64,000 bases of DNA. It comes from Rheinheimera sp. Lineage in GTDB: Bacteria > Pseudomonadota > Gammaproteobacteria > Enterobacterales > Alteromonadaceae. Where the stretch lies: assembly GCA_008015325.1 (NCBI GenBank), contig SSFI01000009.1:21578-85577 (forward strand), given 5' to 3'. Below are positions 50,695-61,501 of the stretch, piece by piece. The translations under genes were made by a program, and so were the position numbers. How positions within the stretch are numbered: the first letter of the stretch is position 1; each line of letters starts with the position of its first letter. The notes beneath the pieces are model-generated. The model did no database searches. It was given only the letters and a program-made list of their open reading frames with translations, and was not told the origin of the DNA.

Positions 50695-51696
50695 ATGACG
50701 CAACTGACTACCCGCCAACTGTATTCAATCATCAAACTCCAACAGGATATGGCGCGCCTGGGGATGAATTTATCGTCAATCATGTCGTTCATCGTGCTGC
50801 GTTTGCAGGATTTATTACCAGTCGACGGCGTCGTCATTGAATTAAAAGAGCAGGACCAGATGGTCTATCGGGCCTGTGCCGGCCTCGCAGCGCCTTATTT
50901 AGGCATGGCACTGCCCGCCGGCGATAGTTTATCCGGCATTTGCATGCAAACCGGCGAAGTACAGCACTGCCCGGATGTTGAAAAAGATCTGCGGGTGAAT
51001 ATTGAGGCCTGCCGGAAAATCGGCATTCAATCGATGCTGATTGTGCCATTGCACTATTTTGATTTGCCAGTTGGCGTCATCAAAGTGATGACACGTAAAC
51101 GCGGCCGGTTTGCCAGCCGTAACATCGCATTCTTACAATTGGTTGCCGAGCAACTAGGTTCTGTGATGTATTTCTGTACCCGCTACGGTTCAGATAATTT
51201 GCTGTACCAGGCCACCCATGACTCGCTGACTCAGCTGGTAAACCGCTCCGTGTTGATGGAAACATTACGCGGATATCTGCGCCAGCCTGATCTGACTGTG
51301 CTGGTCATTATGTTGGATATGAACGATTTAAAAACCATTAACGACAACTATGGCCATCGTTTTGGTGATGCCGCGCTGATTGAAATCAGCCGGCGGCTCT
51401 GTGGCTGTACCAGACCCGGTGATATCGTCGCCCGTCTGGGCGGCGACGAATTTGCCATCTTGATGCCATTTGCGGCAACGCCGGACGTTGCAGCCATCAT
51501 CGAACGTATCCGCAGCCAGACCCATCGAAATTTTGTCTTTGAGAATTTTCAGCGCGAACTGAGTATTGCCATTGGCCATGCGTTATATCCGGCAGAAGCT
51601 GCCGACATCGACCAACTGCTGCATACTGCAGATTTGCGCATGTATCACGACAAACAGACAGTCAAGCGTCAGCCCGCCAGCGAATTCAGCATCTAA
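50695..51696 (+). CDS. GAF-GGDEF diguanylate cyclase
   Basis: N-terminal GAF-like; RLGGDEFAILMPF intact active site. Confidence 0.92.
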   Translation: MTQLTTRQLYSIIKLQQDMARLGMNLSSIMSFIVLRLQDLLPVDGVVIELKEQDQMVYRACAGLAAPYLGMALPAGDSLSGICMQTGEVQHCPDVEKDLRVNIEACRKIGIQSMLIVPLHYFDLPVGVIKVMTRKRGRFASRNIAFLQLVAEQLGSVMYFCTRYGSDNLLYQATHDSLTQLVNRSVLMETLRGYLRQPDLTVLVIMLDMNDLKTINDNYGHRFGDAALIEISRRLCGCTRPGDIVARLGGDEFAILMPFAATPDVAAIIERIRSQTHRNFVFENFQRELSIAIGHALYPAEAADIDQLLHTADLRMYHDKQTVKRQPASEFSI

Positions 51697-51705
51697 CCGC
51701 CGGAG

Positions 51706-53100
51706 TTAGTGACCGGTGATTTGCGTCGCAATCTGCACGGCCTGCTGGCGAATTTCATGCAGCGCAGTGCTTTCCCATAATTCACCACGCAGCAATGACC
51801 CAATCGCATACACGGCCGGATACACAGCGCCATTGCCAGCTTTGAGCCGCAAAGACATTACATCAGCCGCCAACCCCAGCCCCAGCGGTCCTGCCGCCAG
51901 CGCACCGGCAGTAATCGCCTGTTGCAGCGGATGGCCGGCAAGTTTTCGGTAATCCTGCTCCGGGCCCGTGCAGTTAAGCACCAGATCCGCCTGATAATCA
52001 AACGTTTGCGCTGCAACATCCCGGTGTACCCGGCTGCAAATCTGCAGGTCCAGCTGGTCGCCATTTGCCCTGGCCTGCACCACCTGGCCGGCATGCACTT
52101 CTAATAAGCCGGACAACCGTTGTTGCTGCAGCTGGTCGTGTAAATGCAGTGGCACCCGGTGCCGCGCCACGCCCCATAAATGCCGTAAGCGGCGCATAAA
52201 CAAGGTTTTTTCTGCATAGCTGAACTGCTGCCAATAACGCTGGGTGTGGGGGCGTAACGCGTCGATCAACGGCTCGGCGGAGATACCAAGCCGGCGCACC
52301 TGATGCCGCGCCCGGTTAAATAGCCGCAATAACTGCCGCAGACTGGCCTGCTCTGGCAGGGACTGACTGAACTGGCGCAGCTGCAGTCCCGGATGACGGT
52401 GCGGCAACATGCCATAACCATGCGGCGACACTGACAACACCGGTGTTTTTAAGCCGGCTGCGCGCAGCGATAACAGCGTATCCACCATGGTCAGGCCATT
52501 ACCGAGGATCAGCACTTTACTGTCGGGTTTGAGTTTCGCCAGCCAGGCATCCGACCAGGGGTTTTGTACATAAGCCGTATGTTGTGCCAGTTGCGTTAAT
52601 CCGGCCGGATGGCGCGGTAATTCATTACCACAAGCCAGCACCAGCGCCGAAAAGCTCTGCCACTGGCCGTCAGTTTGCAGTTGTGGCGCTTCGGAGTTTG
52701 TCAGGTCCAGCGCCGTCACCGCCTGGGGCCGCAACACCACCTGCACACCTTGCTGCGCGGCAAGAGCCAGCGCCTCCTGCCAGCGCTGCGCGACATAATC
52801 GCCAAACAAAGCGCGGGGCAGATAAGCCTGCGCCAGCACGGCCGGCTCATCAGCAGCAAAAGCCGGCTGCTGCGCCAGCCACTGCAGAAAATCATCCGGT
52901 TGGCTGGCGTTCAGGCTCATTTTGCCGGCCGGTACATTGAGCAGATGCGCCACCTGACGTGGCTGATACGCCAGTCCCCTGCCAAACCGGCCGCTTTTTT
53001 CAAAAATTGTCAACGTCATTTCAGGCTTCGCCTGATGAATCAATTGGATAGCCACTGAAATGCCGGCTATTCCCCCACCCACTATCGCGATGTTCTGCAT
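51706..53100 (-). CDS. FAD/NAD(P)-binding protein
   Basis: NIAIVGGGIAGISVAIQL; AYQPRQVAHLLNVPAGKMSLNASQPDDFLQWL. Confidence 0.88.
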   Translation of the reverse strand: MQNIAIVGGGIAGISVAIQLIHQAKPEMTLTIFEKSGRFGRGLAYQPRQVAHLLNVPAGKMSLNASQPDDFLQWLAQQPAFAADEPAVLAQAYLPRALFGDYVAQRWQEALALAAQQGVQVVLRPQAVTALDLTNSEAPQLQTDGQWQSFSALVLACGNELPRHPAGLTQLAQHTAYVQNPWSDAWLAKLKPDSKVLILGNGLTMVDTLLSLRAAGLKTPVLSVSPHGYGMLPHRHPGLQLRQFSQSLPEQASLRQLLRLFNRARHQVRRLGISAEPLIDALRPHTQRYWQQFSYAEKTLFMRRLRHLWGVARHRVPLHLHDQLQQQRLSGLLEVHAGQVVQARANGDQLDLQICSRVHRDVAAQTFDYQADLVLNCTGPEQDYRKLAGHPLQQAITAGALAAGPLGLGLAADVMSLRLKAGNGAVYPAVYAIGSLLRGELWESTALHEIRQQAVQIATQITGH

Positions 53101-53221
53101 CTGTTTTTCTGACCAACTACATGGATACCGCCGCTGTGATAACTGGCCGCCACCCTTCCTGTCAATGAAAAAAGCGGTTAAGGTACAGCGCAAGCGCCCC
53201 TTCTGTTTGCCGGAGTTCCTG

Positions 53222-54061
53222 ATGTCCCAAGCCCCCTCGCCTAAAATCGCCCTCGTCACCGGCTGCTCCGGCGGTATTGGTCTGGCGTTAGCGCGTGAGC
53301 TGAAATCTCAGGGTTATCAGGTGTTTACCACAGCACGTCAGCCAGGTGATCTGGCCCGGTTGCAAGCCGAAGGTTTCGGCGTTTTTGCACTGGATGTGAA
53401 CGACCAGCAACAAATCGATGCCACCATCTTGCAGCTGAGCAGTCAGCAAGGCCGGCTGGATTTGCTGGTTAACAATGCCGGCTACGGCGCGATAGGCCCG
53501 GTGCTGGATATCAGTCCGGAGCGGCTGGCGCTGCAGTTTCAGACCAATGTCTTTTCGGTGGTGGCCATGACCAAAGCCGCCTTGCCGCTGCTGCAGCAAA
53601 GCCGGGGCACTGTACTGAATATCGGCAGTGTCAGTGCCAGTCTGGTCACGCCTTTTGCCGGCGTTTACTGCGCGTCCAAAGCGGCGCTGCATGCCATCAG
53701 CGAGGCGCTGCGGATGGAACTTGAACCACTTGGCGTGCAGGTGGTGCTGGCGGTGACCGGTGCGGTCGATACCGGTTTTGCCGACCGCGCCAGTCAGCTC
53801 GCCGAACAGGTGTTATCGGAAGACTCCAGCTGGTGGCCCTACCGCGATGGCGTGCGCCGCAGAGCCCGCGCTTCACAGGATTTCCCGACGCCGGCCAGTG
53901 AATATGCCAGCGCACTGGCCAAAGCGCTGCAAACCCCACAGCGTCAGCTGCATATCCGGGTTGGCCGCGGCAGCTGGTTATTGCCGTTACTCAAAGCAGT
54001 GCTGCCCGCCAGCCTGTTGCATCGCATCCTTAAACGCAAATTTGGTCTGCTGGCGCATTAA
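53222..54061 (+). CDS. Short-chain dehydrogenase/reductase (SDR)
   Basis: ALVTGCSGGIGLALARELKSQGY; NNAGYG; YCASKAALHAISEAL. Confidence 0.95.
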   Translation: MSQAPSPKIALVTGCSGGIGLALARELKSQGYQVFTTARQPGDLARLQAEGFGVFALDVNDQQQIDATILQLSSQQGRLDLLVNNAGYGAIGPVLDISPERLALQFQTNVFSVVAMTKAALPLLQQSRGTVLNIGSVSASLVTPFAGVYCASKAALHAISEALRMELEPLGVQVVLAVTGAVDTGFADRASQLAEQVLSEDSSWWPYRDGVRRRARASQDFPTPASEYASALAKALQTPQRQLHIRVGRGSWLLPLLKAVLPASLLHRILKRKFGLLAH

Positions 54062-54356
54062 GTGCGCCGCTTAAAACCACTACTTCGCCCGCGCGCAGGC
54101 CCAGCATTTCACCACAGCGCTGACCTTCGTCAGACGCCACAGAATATTTTTTTTCAGCCGACTTGTCCCAAACATTTCCACTGCTATGTTTGATGAGCAG
54201 CCACGCTGAAACCACGTGTTTGGCTTGGTTGCCACGGGGTTCGTAGCATGCTGCGAAATTCCGCCAGATTGTCTGATGCTGCTGTCTTGCACAGTGACTA
54301 CCTTGGTCAACAGGACGTTACATCTTCAGTTGTGTTTGCTCTGATACGGAGATCTT

Positions 54357-55655
54357 ATGTTTTTTTCCAAAAACAAAACGCCCGCGCCAGCCGCCCTGTT
54401 ATTTAACTCCAATCAGGCCCAGCTGGAAAACGAGCTCAACGCGATCCGCAGTAATATCGCCTTTATCAGCTTCAGCCCCGATGGCCACATTCTGGATGCC
54501 AATAAACTCTTCCTCGAAGCCGCCGGTTACAATTACACCGAAGTGGTCGGCCGGCATCACCGGATGTTTTGTAGCGAAGCCTATAGCAAAAGTGCGGATT
54601 ACTTGCAGTTCTGGCAGCAGTTGGCCACCGGTCAGCCCCAAACCGGCACCTTTCTGCGCCGACGCAAAGACGGTGCAGATCTGTACCTGCAGGCCAGTTA
54701 TTTCCCGGTGCCGGATGACAGCGGCAAAGTCAGCAAAGTGATTAAAATTGCCTGTGATGTGACGCGTGACCAGCAATTACTCAGGGATAAAAATGCCATT
54801 ATGAGCGCGCTGGATAAATCACTGGCAGTGATTGAATTCAGCCCGGAAGGCCAAATCCTGCACGCCAATCAGAACTTCCTCGATACTGTGCATTACCGTC
54901 TTGAGCAAATCTGCGGCCAGCATCACAAAATCTTTTGTTTCGATGATTTTTACCGGCAACACCCCGATTTCTGGCAAAAACTCGGCAGTGGCCAGCTGTT
55001 TTCCGGCCGCTTTGAACGCAAAGATGCGCATGGGCAACGGGTCTGGCTGGAAGCCACTTACAACCCCATTCGCGACGAACATGGCCGGGTGTATAAAGTA
55101 ATTAAGTTTGCCTCCGACATCAGCGCTCGCGTCAATGCCGCCCGGCAGGCGGTTGAAGTGGCAGCCGCCACCTCAGAAGAAACCTCGCAAATTACCGGCA
55201 ATGCCGTCAAAGTGCTGGGCGAAGCGGTTGCGACTTCGATGCAAATTGCCAGTCAGGTACAACAAGCCGCCAGCAACGGCGCGCAGTTGAGCTTACAGGC
55301 GAAAAATATTAGTGACATTGTCACCACCATCCGCGCTATTGCGGAACAAACCAATTTATTAGCCCTAAATGCGGCGATTGAAGCGGCACGGGCTGGCGAG
55401 TCTGGCCGCGGTTTTGCCGTGGTCGCGGACGAAGTGCGCAAACTCGCCGCCCGCACCAGCGAAGCCACCGCAGAAATTGCCAAAGTGGTACAGATTAACG
55501 CGGGCCTGATCCAGACGATTGACCAGCAACTCAGCGCCATCAGCGGTATCGCCGCCCATGGCCAGCATGCGGTGGAAGATGTGGCCGCCGGCATTAAAGA
55601 TGTCGGTCAGGGTGTGGCAAATTTTGTTGCTGTAGTGGAAAAACTCAAGCCATAA
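54357..55655 (+). CDS. PAS-PAS methyl-accepting chemotaxis protein
   Basis: Two PAS/PAC units ([58 protein letters not shown]); tip [43 protein letters not shown]. Confidence 0.95.
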   Translation: MFFSKNKTPAPAALLFNSNQAQLENELNAIRSNIAFISFSPDGHILDANKLFLEAAGYNYTEVVGRHHRMFCSEAYSKSADYLQFWQQLATGQPQTGTFLRRRKDGADLYLQASYFPVPDDSGKVSKVIKIACDVTRDQQLLRDKNAIMSALDKSLAVIEFSPEGQILHANQNFLDTVHYRLEQICGQHHKIFCFDDFYRQHPDFWQKLGSGQLFSGRFERKDAHGQRVWLEATYNPIRDEHGRVYKVIKFASDISARVNAARQAVEVAAATSEETSQITGNAVKVLGEAVATSMQIASQVQQAASNGAQLSLQAKNISDIVTTIRAIAEQTNLLALNAAIEAARAGESGRGFAVVADEVRKLAARTSEATAEIAKVVQINAGLIQTIDQQLSAISGIAAHGQHAVEDVAAGIKDVGQGVANFVAVVEKLKP

Positions 55656-55736
55656 AGCTTGTGGTACAAGAGCAAGAACGGTCAGGCGGCGATGTGATGA
55701 CTTTGATACAGTAAGGCCACTTGTTGCTGAAGGACC

Positions 55737-56618
55737 TTGCTGATGTCAGAACCATTTTTAGCGCTGTTGCCCCGCTTACTCCAGCTGATTGAAAACGCCG
55801 ATGAACCACTGACGCTGACCGAACTCAGTGCCCGCAGCGGTTATTCAGTCTGGCATCTGCATCGGCAGTTCCGCTTGTATTGTGGCATGCCGCTGCAGAG
55901 TTATCAGCGGTTACTGAAGCTGCAACGCGCGGCCACCGCGCTGGCCTACCGGCAAACCCCGGTCACCGAACTGGCGCTGGAAGCCGGCTATCAGCATGCT
56001 GAAAGTTTCAGTCGGGCCTTTGCCCGCTGGTTGAGTCAGGCTCCTGCGCAGTTTCGCCAGCAGCCGGAATGGCAACATTGGGCACAGCAAACTGAGCAGC
56101 TGAATCAAATCGCCCTGACTGACACGACTAATCTGGATGGCGCTCTGCTGCGCTGTGAGCAACGCAGCAGCACCTTGCTGTTGCAATGGCTGCATCAGGG
56201 CCATCCGGCCAGCATCGGCAACAACATCCGGCGTTTTATCGAATTTCGCCGCCAGCACCAACTGCATCCGAGCCGGTTTGCCACTTTTAATCTGCTGTAT
56301 GACGACCCGCAGGACTGCGCAGCCGATGACTACCGTTTTGGTCTGGCGCTACAGCTCCGCACGCCACAGCCGGAATTGTTGCAGCAACCGGAGCTGAGTC
56401 TGGTGACAGTGCCGGCCGGTTGGTATGCCTGTTATGAGCACACCGGGCCTGATGCGCAGCTGGAACCTATTATCCGCGCCTTATACACCGAACTGCTGCC
56501 GGCGCGCGGCTGGCTGCCCGCTGATGTGCCTTTGTTGCTGGAACGGGTGCGTTTTTTCCCGGATGTGCCAGCGCATCAGGCCCATAGCCGGATTTGGCTC
56601 GCACTGCAGACCGACTGA
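55737..56618 (+). CDS. AraC-family regulator with GyrI-like C-terminal domain
   Basis: ARSGYSVWHLHRQFRLYCGMPLQSYQRLLKLQRAATAL...ELALEAGYQHAESFSRAF. Confidence 0.9.
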   Translation: MLMSEPFLALLPRLLQLIENADEPLTLTELSARSGYSVWHLHRQFRLYCGMPLQSYQRLLKLQRAATALAYRQTPVTELALEAGYQHAESFSRAFARWLSQAPAQFRQQPEWQHWAQQTEQLNQIALTDTTNLDGALLRCEQRSSTLLLQWLHQGHPASIGNNIRRFIEFRRQHQLHPSRFATFNLLYDDPQDCAADDYRFGLALQLRTPQPELLQQPELSLVTVPAGWYACYEHTGPDAQLEPIIRALYTELLPARGWLPADVPLLLERVRFFPDVPAHQAHSRIWLALQTD

Positions 56619-56707
56619 AGCTGTTGTTGATCAAGGTCAGCATTCAGTGTTAAACAACCGGCTACACTCATTGCAGTTTTAGCCTGTTCTTCAACACGGA
56701 TCTGACC

Positions 56708-57985
56708 ATGAAATACCCCAATGCCGCCGCTGCTCTCAATCTGATTGGCAATAACGAGTTCATCTGGAGCCACTCGATGGCTGCAACCCCCTACAGCATG
56801 CTAGACGCCCTGGCCCAGGTCGCCCGCGACAAACAGCAGCTGACCTTGCTGAGCCTGCATACCGAAAAAAGCGGCGCTTTGTGCGCGCCGGAACTGGCCG
56901 GCCATTTACGCCAACGGGTGTTTTTTGTCGGTGGCCCGACCCGCCCGGCGGTCAATTGTGGCCTCGCCGATTATGTGCCCTGTTTTTTATCAGAAATTCC
57001 GAAGTTATTCCGCAGCAAAGAACAACGCGTAGACACCGCCATTGTGCAGGTGTCCCCACCTGATAAACATGGCCTGTGCAGCCTCGGGGTATCGGTCGAA
57101 GCCACCCGCGCCGCGATGCAAAACGCCCGGCGTGTGATTGCACAAATCAACCCGCGCATGCCACGCACCCATGGCGACTCTTTTGTGCACTTACGGGACT
57201 TCACTGCATATGTTGAGCTGGAATCACAAATCCCTCTGCACCTGCCGGCCGAACAGGACCCGGTGACGCAGAAAATCGGCGCCAATGTCGCGAGTCTCAT
57301 TCGTGACGGTGACTGCCTGCAAATGGGCATAGGCGCAATTCCGGATGCGGCGCTGGCTTGCCTTGGCGACCGGCAAAACCTTGGCGTGCATACCGAAATG
57401 TTCTCTGACGGCGTGTTGCCGTTGCTGGAAAAAGGTGTGATCAACAACCGCAATAAGAAAAAACATCCGGGCAAAGTAGTCACTACTTTTGCCATGGGCA
57501 GTCAGGCGCTCTACGACTTTGTCGACGACAACCCGGAAGTGGTGTTTCTCGATGTGGCTTACACCAATGACACCGCAGTGATTAGGCAAAACCCGCAGGT
57601 GGTGTCGATCAACAGCGCTTTGCAGGTCGATTTGTCCGGCCAGATCTGTGCTGATTCCCTCGGCACTAGGATTTATTCCGGCGTGGGTGGTCAGATGGAT
57701 TTTGTCCGTGGCGCCGGTTTATCCGAAGGCGGCCGCGCCATTATCGCGCTGCCAAGTACCGCCGCCGGTGGTACTGTCTCGCGCATCAGCTCCTTGTTAA
57801 GTCCTGGCGCCGGCGTGGTCACTACCCGCGCCCATGCCCATTACATTGTCACCGAATATGGCGTGGCGAACTTACGCGCCAAAAGCCTGAACGAGCGCGC
57901 CAGAGCGTTGATCGATATCGCTGCGCCGCAATTTCGCGAACAGCTGGCTCGTCAGGCATTTGAAGACTGGGGTTTAATGATTTAA
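56708..57985 (+). CDS. Acetyl-CoA hydrolase/transferase family protein
   Basis: LQMGIGAIPDAALACLGDRQNLGVHTEMFSDGVLPLLEKGVINN; GVGGQMDFVRGAGLSEGGRAIIALPSTA. Confidence 0.95.
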   Translation: MKYPNAAAALNLIGNNEFIWSHSMAATPYSMLDALAQVARDKQQLTLLSLHTEKSGALCAPELAGHLRQRVFFVGGPTRPAVNCGLADYVPCFLSEIPKLFRSKEQRVDTAIVQVSPPDKHGLCSLGVSVEATRAAMQNARRVIAQINPRMPRTHGDSFVHLRDFTAYVELESQIPLHLPAEQDPVTQKIGANVASLIRDGDCLQMGIGAIPDAALACLGDRQNLGVHTEMFSDGVLPLLEKGVINNRNKKKHPGKVVTTFAMGSQALYDFVDDNPEVVFLDVAYTNDTAVIRQNPQVVSINSALQVDLSGQICADSLGTRIYSGVGGQMDFVRGAGLSEGGRAIIALPSTAAGGTVSRISSLLSPGAGVVTTRAHAHYIVTEYGVANLRAKSLNERARALIDIAAPQFREQLARQAFEDWGLMI

Positions 57986-58136
57986 GTATCGGTGGACACG
58001 GGCTGGCAAGTATCACTTGCCGGCTCTTGCCCGCCACTAAACCTCTTGCGTTAACTCATGATTTCATTCATCTTTTATTAGTTGTCGTTGCCATAATTCA
58101 TTCGCTTTAATCGGTCGATTGCGAGGAACCAGCCAG

Positions 58137-59108
58137 ATGCCACAGACAGGTCGAAAATTTCTGCGTTTTTTGCTCTGTGGTCTGTCTTGCCTGCTGTTAA
58201 TCAGCTGTCAGCCGCAGCAACAAGTGCAGCTGCGGATTGGCACTAATCTGTGGCCTGGTTATGAGCCGCTGTATATCGCCCGGGATCGTCAGCTATTTCA
58301 GGACCTGGACGTGCAGCTGATTGAATATCGCGCTGCCGGTCAGGTGATCAATGGCCTGCGTAAAGGCAGCATCAATATGGCGGCGGTGACGCTGGATGAA
58401 GCGGTGCGTATTGCGGCCAGTGGTATTCCGGTGGAAGTGATCTGGCTGTTTAACATGTCCGACGGCGCCGATCAGTTACTGGCCCGCAGCGGTATCGACA
58501 GTATCGAGGCGCTGAAAGGCAAAAAGATCGGCGTCGAAACTAACGCCCTTGGCGCTTATTTACTGCACCGGTTTTTCAGCCTGCATCAGCTGCAAGCCAG
58601 CGAGTTTCAAATCATAGGGCTGGACTTGGCCGCGCACGCTCAGGCGATGGCCAACGCCGAAATCGACGCCGTGATGACCTTTGAACCGGAAAAAAGCAAA
58701 ATGCTGCGCCAGGGCGCCAAGGCGTTATTTACCAGCCGTGAAGTACCGGGCGAAGTGATGGACGTACTGATTGTGCGTAAAGATGGCCCTGATGTGCCTA
58801 CCGAAGCCCAGCTGCAACAATTTATCCGTCAGTATCACCAGTTGTTCAGCCAGATTGAGGCCGACTTACCCGCCTGGTACGACGCGTTAAATAAACGGAT
58901 GAAATTATCGCCGGCTGAACTGGCGCAAACCTACCGCGAGCTGCAGATCCCCTCTGTCGCGATACAGCGCACTATCCTTGGCAATAAAACGCGGCTGGCC
59001 GAGGTAATCAAAGGCTATGAAACCGTGTTGCTGCAAATTGGTATGATTGACAAACCCTGTGCCTGTAGCGCGCTGATTAATACCAAATATCTGGACACGC
59101 TGCCATGA
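58137..59108 (+). CDS. NMT1/THI5/SsuA-like ABC substrate-binding lipoprotein
   Basis: Lipobox LLISCQP; RIGTNLWPGYEPLYIARDRQLFQDLDVQLIEYRAAGQVINGLRKGSINMAAVTLDEAV. Confidence 0.9.
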   Translation: MPQTGRKFLRFLLCGLSCLLLISCQPQQQVQLRIGTNLWPGYEPLYIARDRQLFQDLDVQLIEYRAAGQVINGLRKGSINMAAVTLDEAVRIAASGIPVEVIWLFNMSDGADQLLARSGIDSIEALKGKKIGVETNALGAYLLHRFFSLHQLQASEFQIIGLDLAAHAQAMANAEIDAVMTFEPEKSKMLRQGAKALFTSREVPGEVMDVLIVRKDGPDVPTEAQLQQFIRQYHQLFSQIEADLPAWYDALNKRMKLSPAELAQTYRELQIPSVAIQRTILGNKTRLAEVIKGYETVLLQIGMIDKPCACSALINTKYLDTLP

Positions 59109-61501
59109 AGCTTTATATCAGCCTGCTGCCATTGCTGCTGACGCTGGTATTAACGGTGCTCGGTGTGACTTTGCTATACGCCGTGCACCAGCATCTGACG
59201 CGGCAACAGCTGATCAGCACGGAACAACATCACCTCAGCACGGGCTTGCTGGAACAGCACGCCTTGCTGCAGGGCTATCTGCTCAGAAACGACGTCGCAG
59301 CACTGAAAAACTGGGCTGCGCTGAAATCTGAAAGCCCAAATATAAAGAGCGTGCTGGTGGTGTCACCGGCCTGGAAAATCCTCGCCGCTCATCAGGTCGC
59401 ATGGGAAGACAGCCCGCTGGGGCAATACGACGCTGCGCTGCAGCGACAATTACAACAATTACCGGTGCAAAGTATGGTCAGCCCGCTGACACTGCCAGAG
59501 GCCAACCCGGATATGCTGCAGATGGCATTACCACTGCAGTTCAATAGTCAGCAGGGCTGGCTGATCATCCAATACGACATGACACCGGCGTTGCAGCGTG
59601 GCTTCAGTGTTACTTTGCAAAACATGCTGGTTTATCTTGTCAGTATGTTACTCAGTGGCATGCTGACCTACCTGCTGCTGCGCAATATTCTGCAAACACG
59701 GCTGCGCCGGCTGGAAACCGCCTTGCAACAATATTCCCGCGGTGACCACCAGACGCGCGCGCAGGTCGAAGACAACAACGAATTTGGCCGGCTGGAGCTG
59801 ATGCTGAATCAGACTTTCGACGCATTAGATCAACAACGCGAAATGCGTCGTCACAGTGAGCTGTTTAATCAGCTGGTGCTGAATAGCACCACAGATGGCA
59901 TCATCAGTGCCGATACCCGCGGCCATATTCTGCAGGTTAATCAATCTGCCTTAAAAATCTTTGGTTATCAGCACAGTGAGGAGCTGGCTGGTCAGGATTT
60001 AAATTTGCTGATCCCGGCACGGTACCGGGCCGGCCACCAACAACATATGGCCGAGGCGGCAGATAAACCTGAGAGCTCCAGCCACATACTGAACCGACTG
60101 CGTCAGGTCGAAGGCCTGCGCAAAGATGGTTCGCTGGTGCCGCTGGACATCACACTGACCAAAGCCGAGTTATTGGGTGAAACCATCTATATCGCCTTTT
60201 TAAAAGATAACACCGAACAGCGCCGCTACCAGCAGTCAATTGAAACTCTGGCGTTTAAAGACAACTTAACCGGCTGCGCCAACTTAAACGGCCTGAAGCG
60301 CCAGGCGGCGACGCGAGCGGATTTGCACTGGATGTATCTGCTGAATATCGACGGCATGTCCAACCTGAATCACAGCCTGGGTTTTGATATTGGTGATCAG
60401 CTGATCAAAACCAGCAGCCTGCTGCTCACGCAACACAAACCGGCAGAGGCGTTACTGGCGCGTCACGAAGGGACTGATTTTATTCTGTTGAGCCCGCAGC
60501 AACCGCAGCAAATGCTGGCGATTTTCCGCGAGTTGCAACAGCAGGACATCAAGTTAGAAGGTATTAACCACAAACTGAGTTTTTGTGTGGTGTATCAGCT
60601 GGTCAATCCGGCAATAGATTTCGACCGCCAGCTGCATGGTGCCGAGTTGATGATGCGCCAGGCCAAAGCCAATGGCCGCGCCAGCATGCTGCAGGTCGAA
60701 CCTGGCCTGATCCAGCAGTTGCAACAAAATGCCCTGCTCTGTCAGCGCCTGGAGCTGGCTATCCGCGAACAACAGTTGTTTTTCCACTTCCAGCCGAAGT
60801 TTTCGGCGCAAAGCCGCGAGCCGGTTTCTGCCGAAGCGCTGATCCGCTGGCAACCTGACGGCCAGCTGGTCTCGCCGGGCCTGTTTATTCCGCTCGCGGA
60901 ACAAAGCCACCTGATGCCGGAGCTGGACCGTTATGTCATTGCCAAAGCCTGCCAGCAAATCCGCCGCTGGCTGGATCAGGGGTATCAGGTGTTGCCGTTA
61001 TCAATTAACCTGTCGGCGCGCTATCTGACCGACGAGCAAACGATTAACTTTATTTTTCAGCAAGTAGGCGAATTTGATATCCCGGCGCATCTGCTGGAAA
61101 TTGAAGTCACCGAATACAGTCTGATCACGGACGAACAACATACCGCCGACAATATGTACCGCCTGCAAAAAGCCGGCATCACACTGGCGATTGATGATTA
61201 CGGCACCGGCCATTCTAATCTCGCGACGGTGCTGAGCCTGCCGGTGCAAAACTTAAAAATCGACCAGAGTTTTATCCGCAAAGGCATGAGCAGCAGCAAA
61301 GGCCGGGCTGTGCTGGAAAATATTCTGCAACTGGCAAAATCGCTGCAGGTCACCACCACGGCAGAAGGGGTCGAAACTGAAGAGCAACTGCAATATCTGC
61401 AGCGCTCCGGCTGTGAATTTATTCAGGGCTATCTGTTGTCGCGGCCATTGCCGCTCAATGACTATGAAGCTTTATTGCGCCGACAAAGCAGCATCAGTTA
61501 A
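59105..61501 (+). CDS. Membrane PAS - degenerate GGDEF - EAL protein (predicted c-di-GMP phosphodiesterase)
   Basis: N-terminal TM and periplasmic domain; PAS; GGDEF position reads HEGTD; SAEALIRW and IDDYGTGHSNL intact. Confidence 0.93.
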   Translation: MKLYISLLPLLLTLVLTVLGVTLLYAVHQHLTRQQLISTEQHHLSTGLLEQHALLQGYLLRNDVAALKNWAALKSESPNIKSVLVVSPAWKILAAHQVAWEDSPLGQYDAALQRQLQQLPVQSMVSPLTLPEANPDMLQMALPLQFNSQQGWLIIQYDMTPALQRGFSVTLQNMLVYLVSMLLSGMLTYLLLRNILQTRLRRLETALQQYSRGDHQTRAQVEDNNEFGRLELMLNQTFDALDQQREMRRHSELFNQLVLNSTTDGIISADTRGHILQVNQSALKIFGYQHSEELAGQDLNLLIPARYRAGHQQHMAEAADKPESSSHILNRLRQVEGLRKDGSLVPLDITLTKAELLGETIYIAFLKDNTEQRRYQQSIETLAFKDNLTGCANLNGLKRQAATRADLHWMYLLNIDGMSNLNHSLGFDIGDQLIKTSSLLLTQHKPAEALLARHEGTDFILLSPQQPQQMLAIFRELQQQDIKLEGINHKLSFCVVYQLVNPAIDFDRQLHGAELMMRQAKANGRASMLQVEPGLIQQLQQNALLCQRLELAIREQQLFFHFQPKFSAQSREPVSAEALIRWQPDGQLVSPGLFIPLAEQSHLMPELDRYVIAKACQQIRRWLDQGYQVLPLSINLSARYLTDEQTINFIFQQVGEFDIPAHLLEIEVTEYSLITDEQHTADNMYRLQKAGITLAIDDYGTGHSNLATVLSLPVQNLKIDQSFIRKGMSSSKGRAVLENILQLAKSLQVTTTAEGVETEEQLQYLQRSGCEFIQGYLLSRPLPLNDYEALLRRQSSIS

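Noticed and set aside
53288-53692. 134-aa minus-strand ORF inside the SDR gene
   Set aside because: Antisense of a strongly supported SDR; low-complexity composition.
54030-54310. Minus-strand ORFs (MVSAWLLIKHSSG..., MTKVVTVQDSS...) downstream of the SDR gene
   Set aside because: The two overlapping frames could suggest a broken gene, but no family was recognised and the evidence is too weak.
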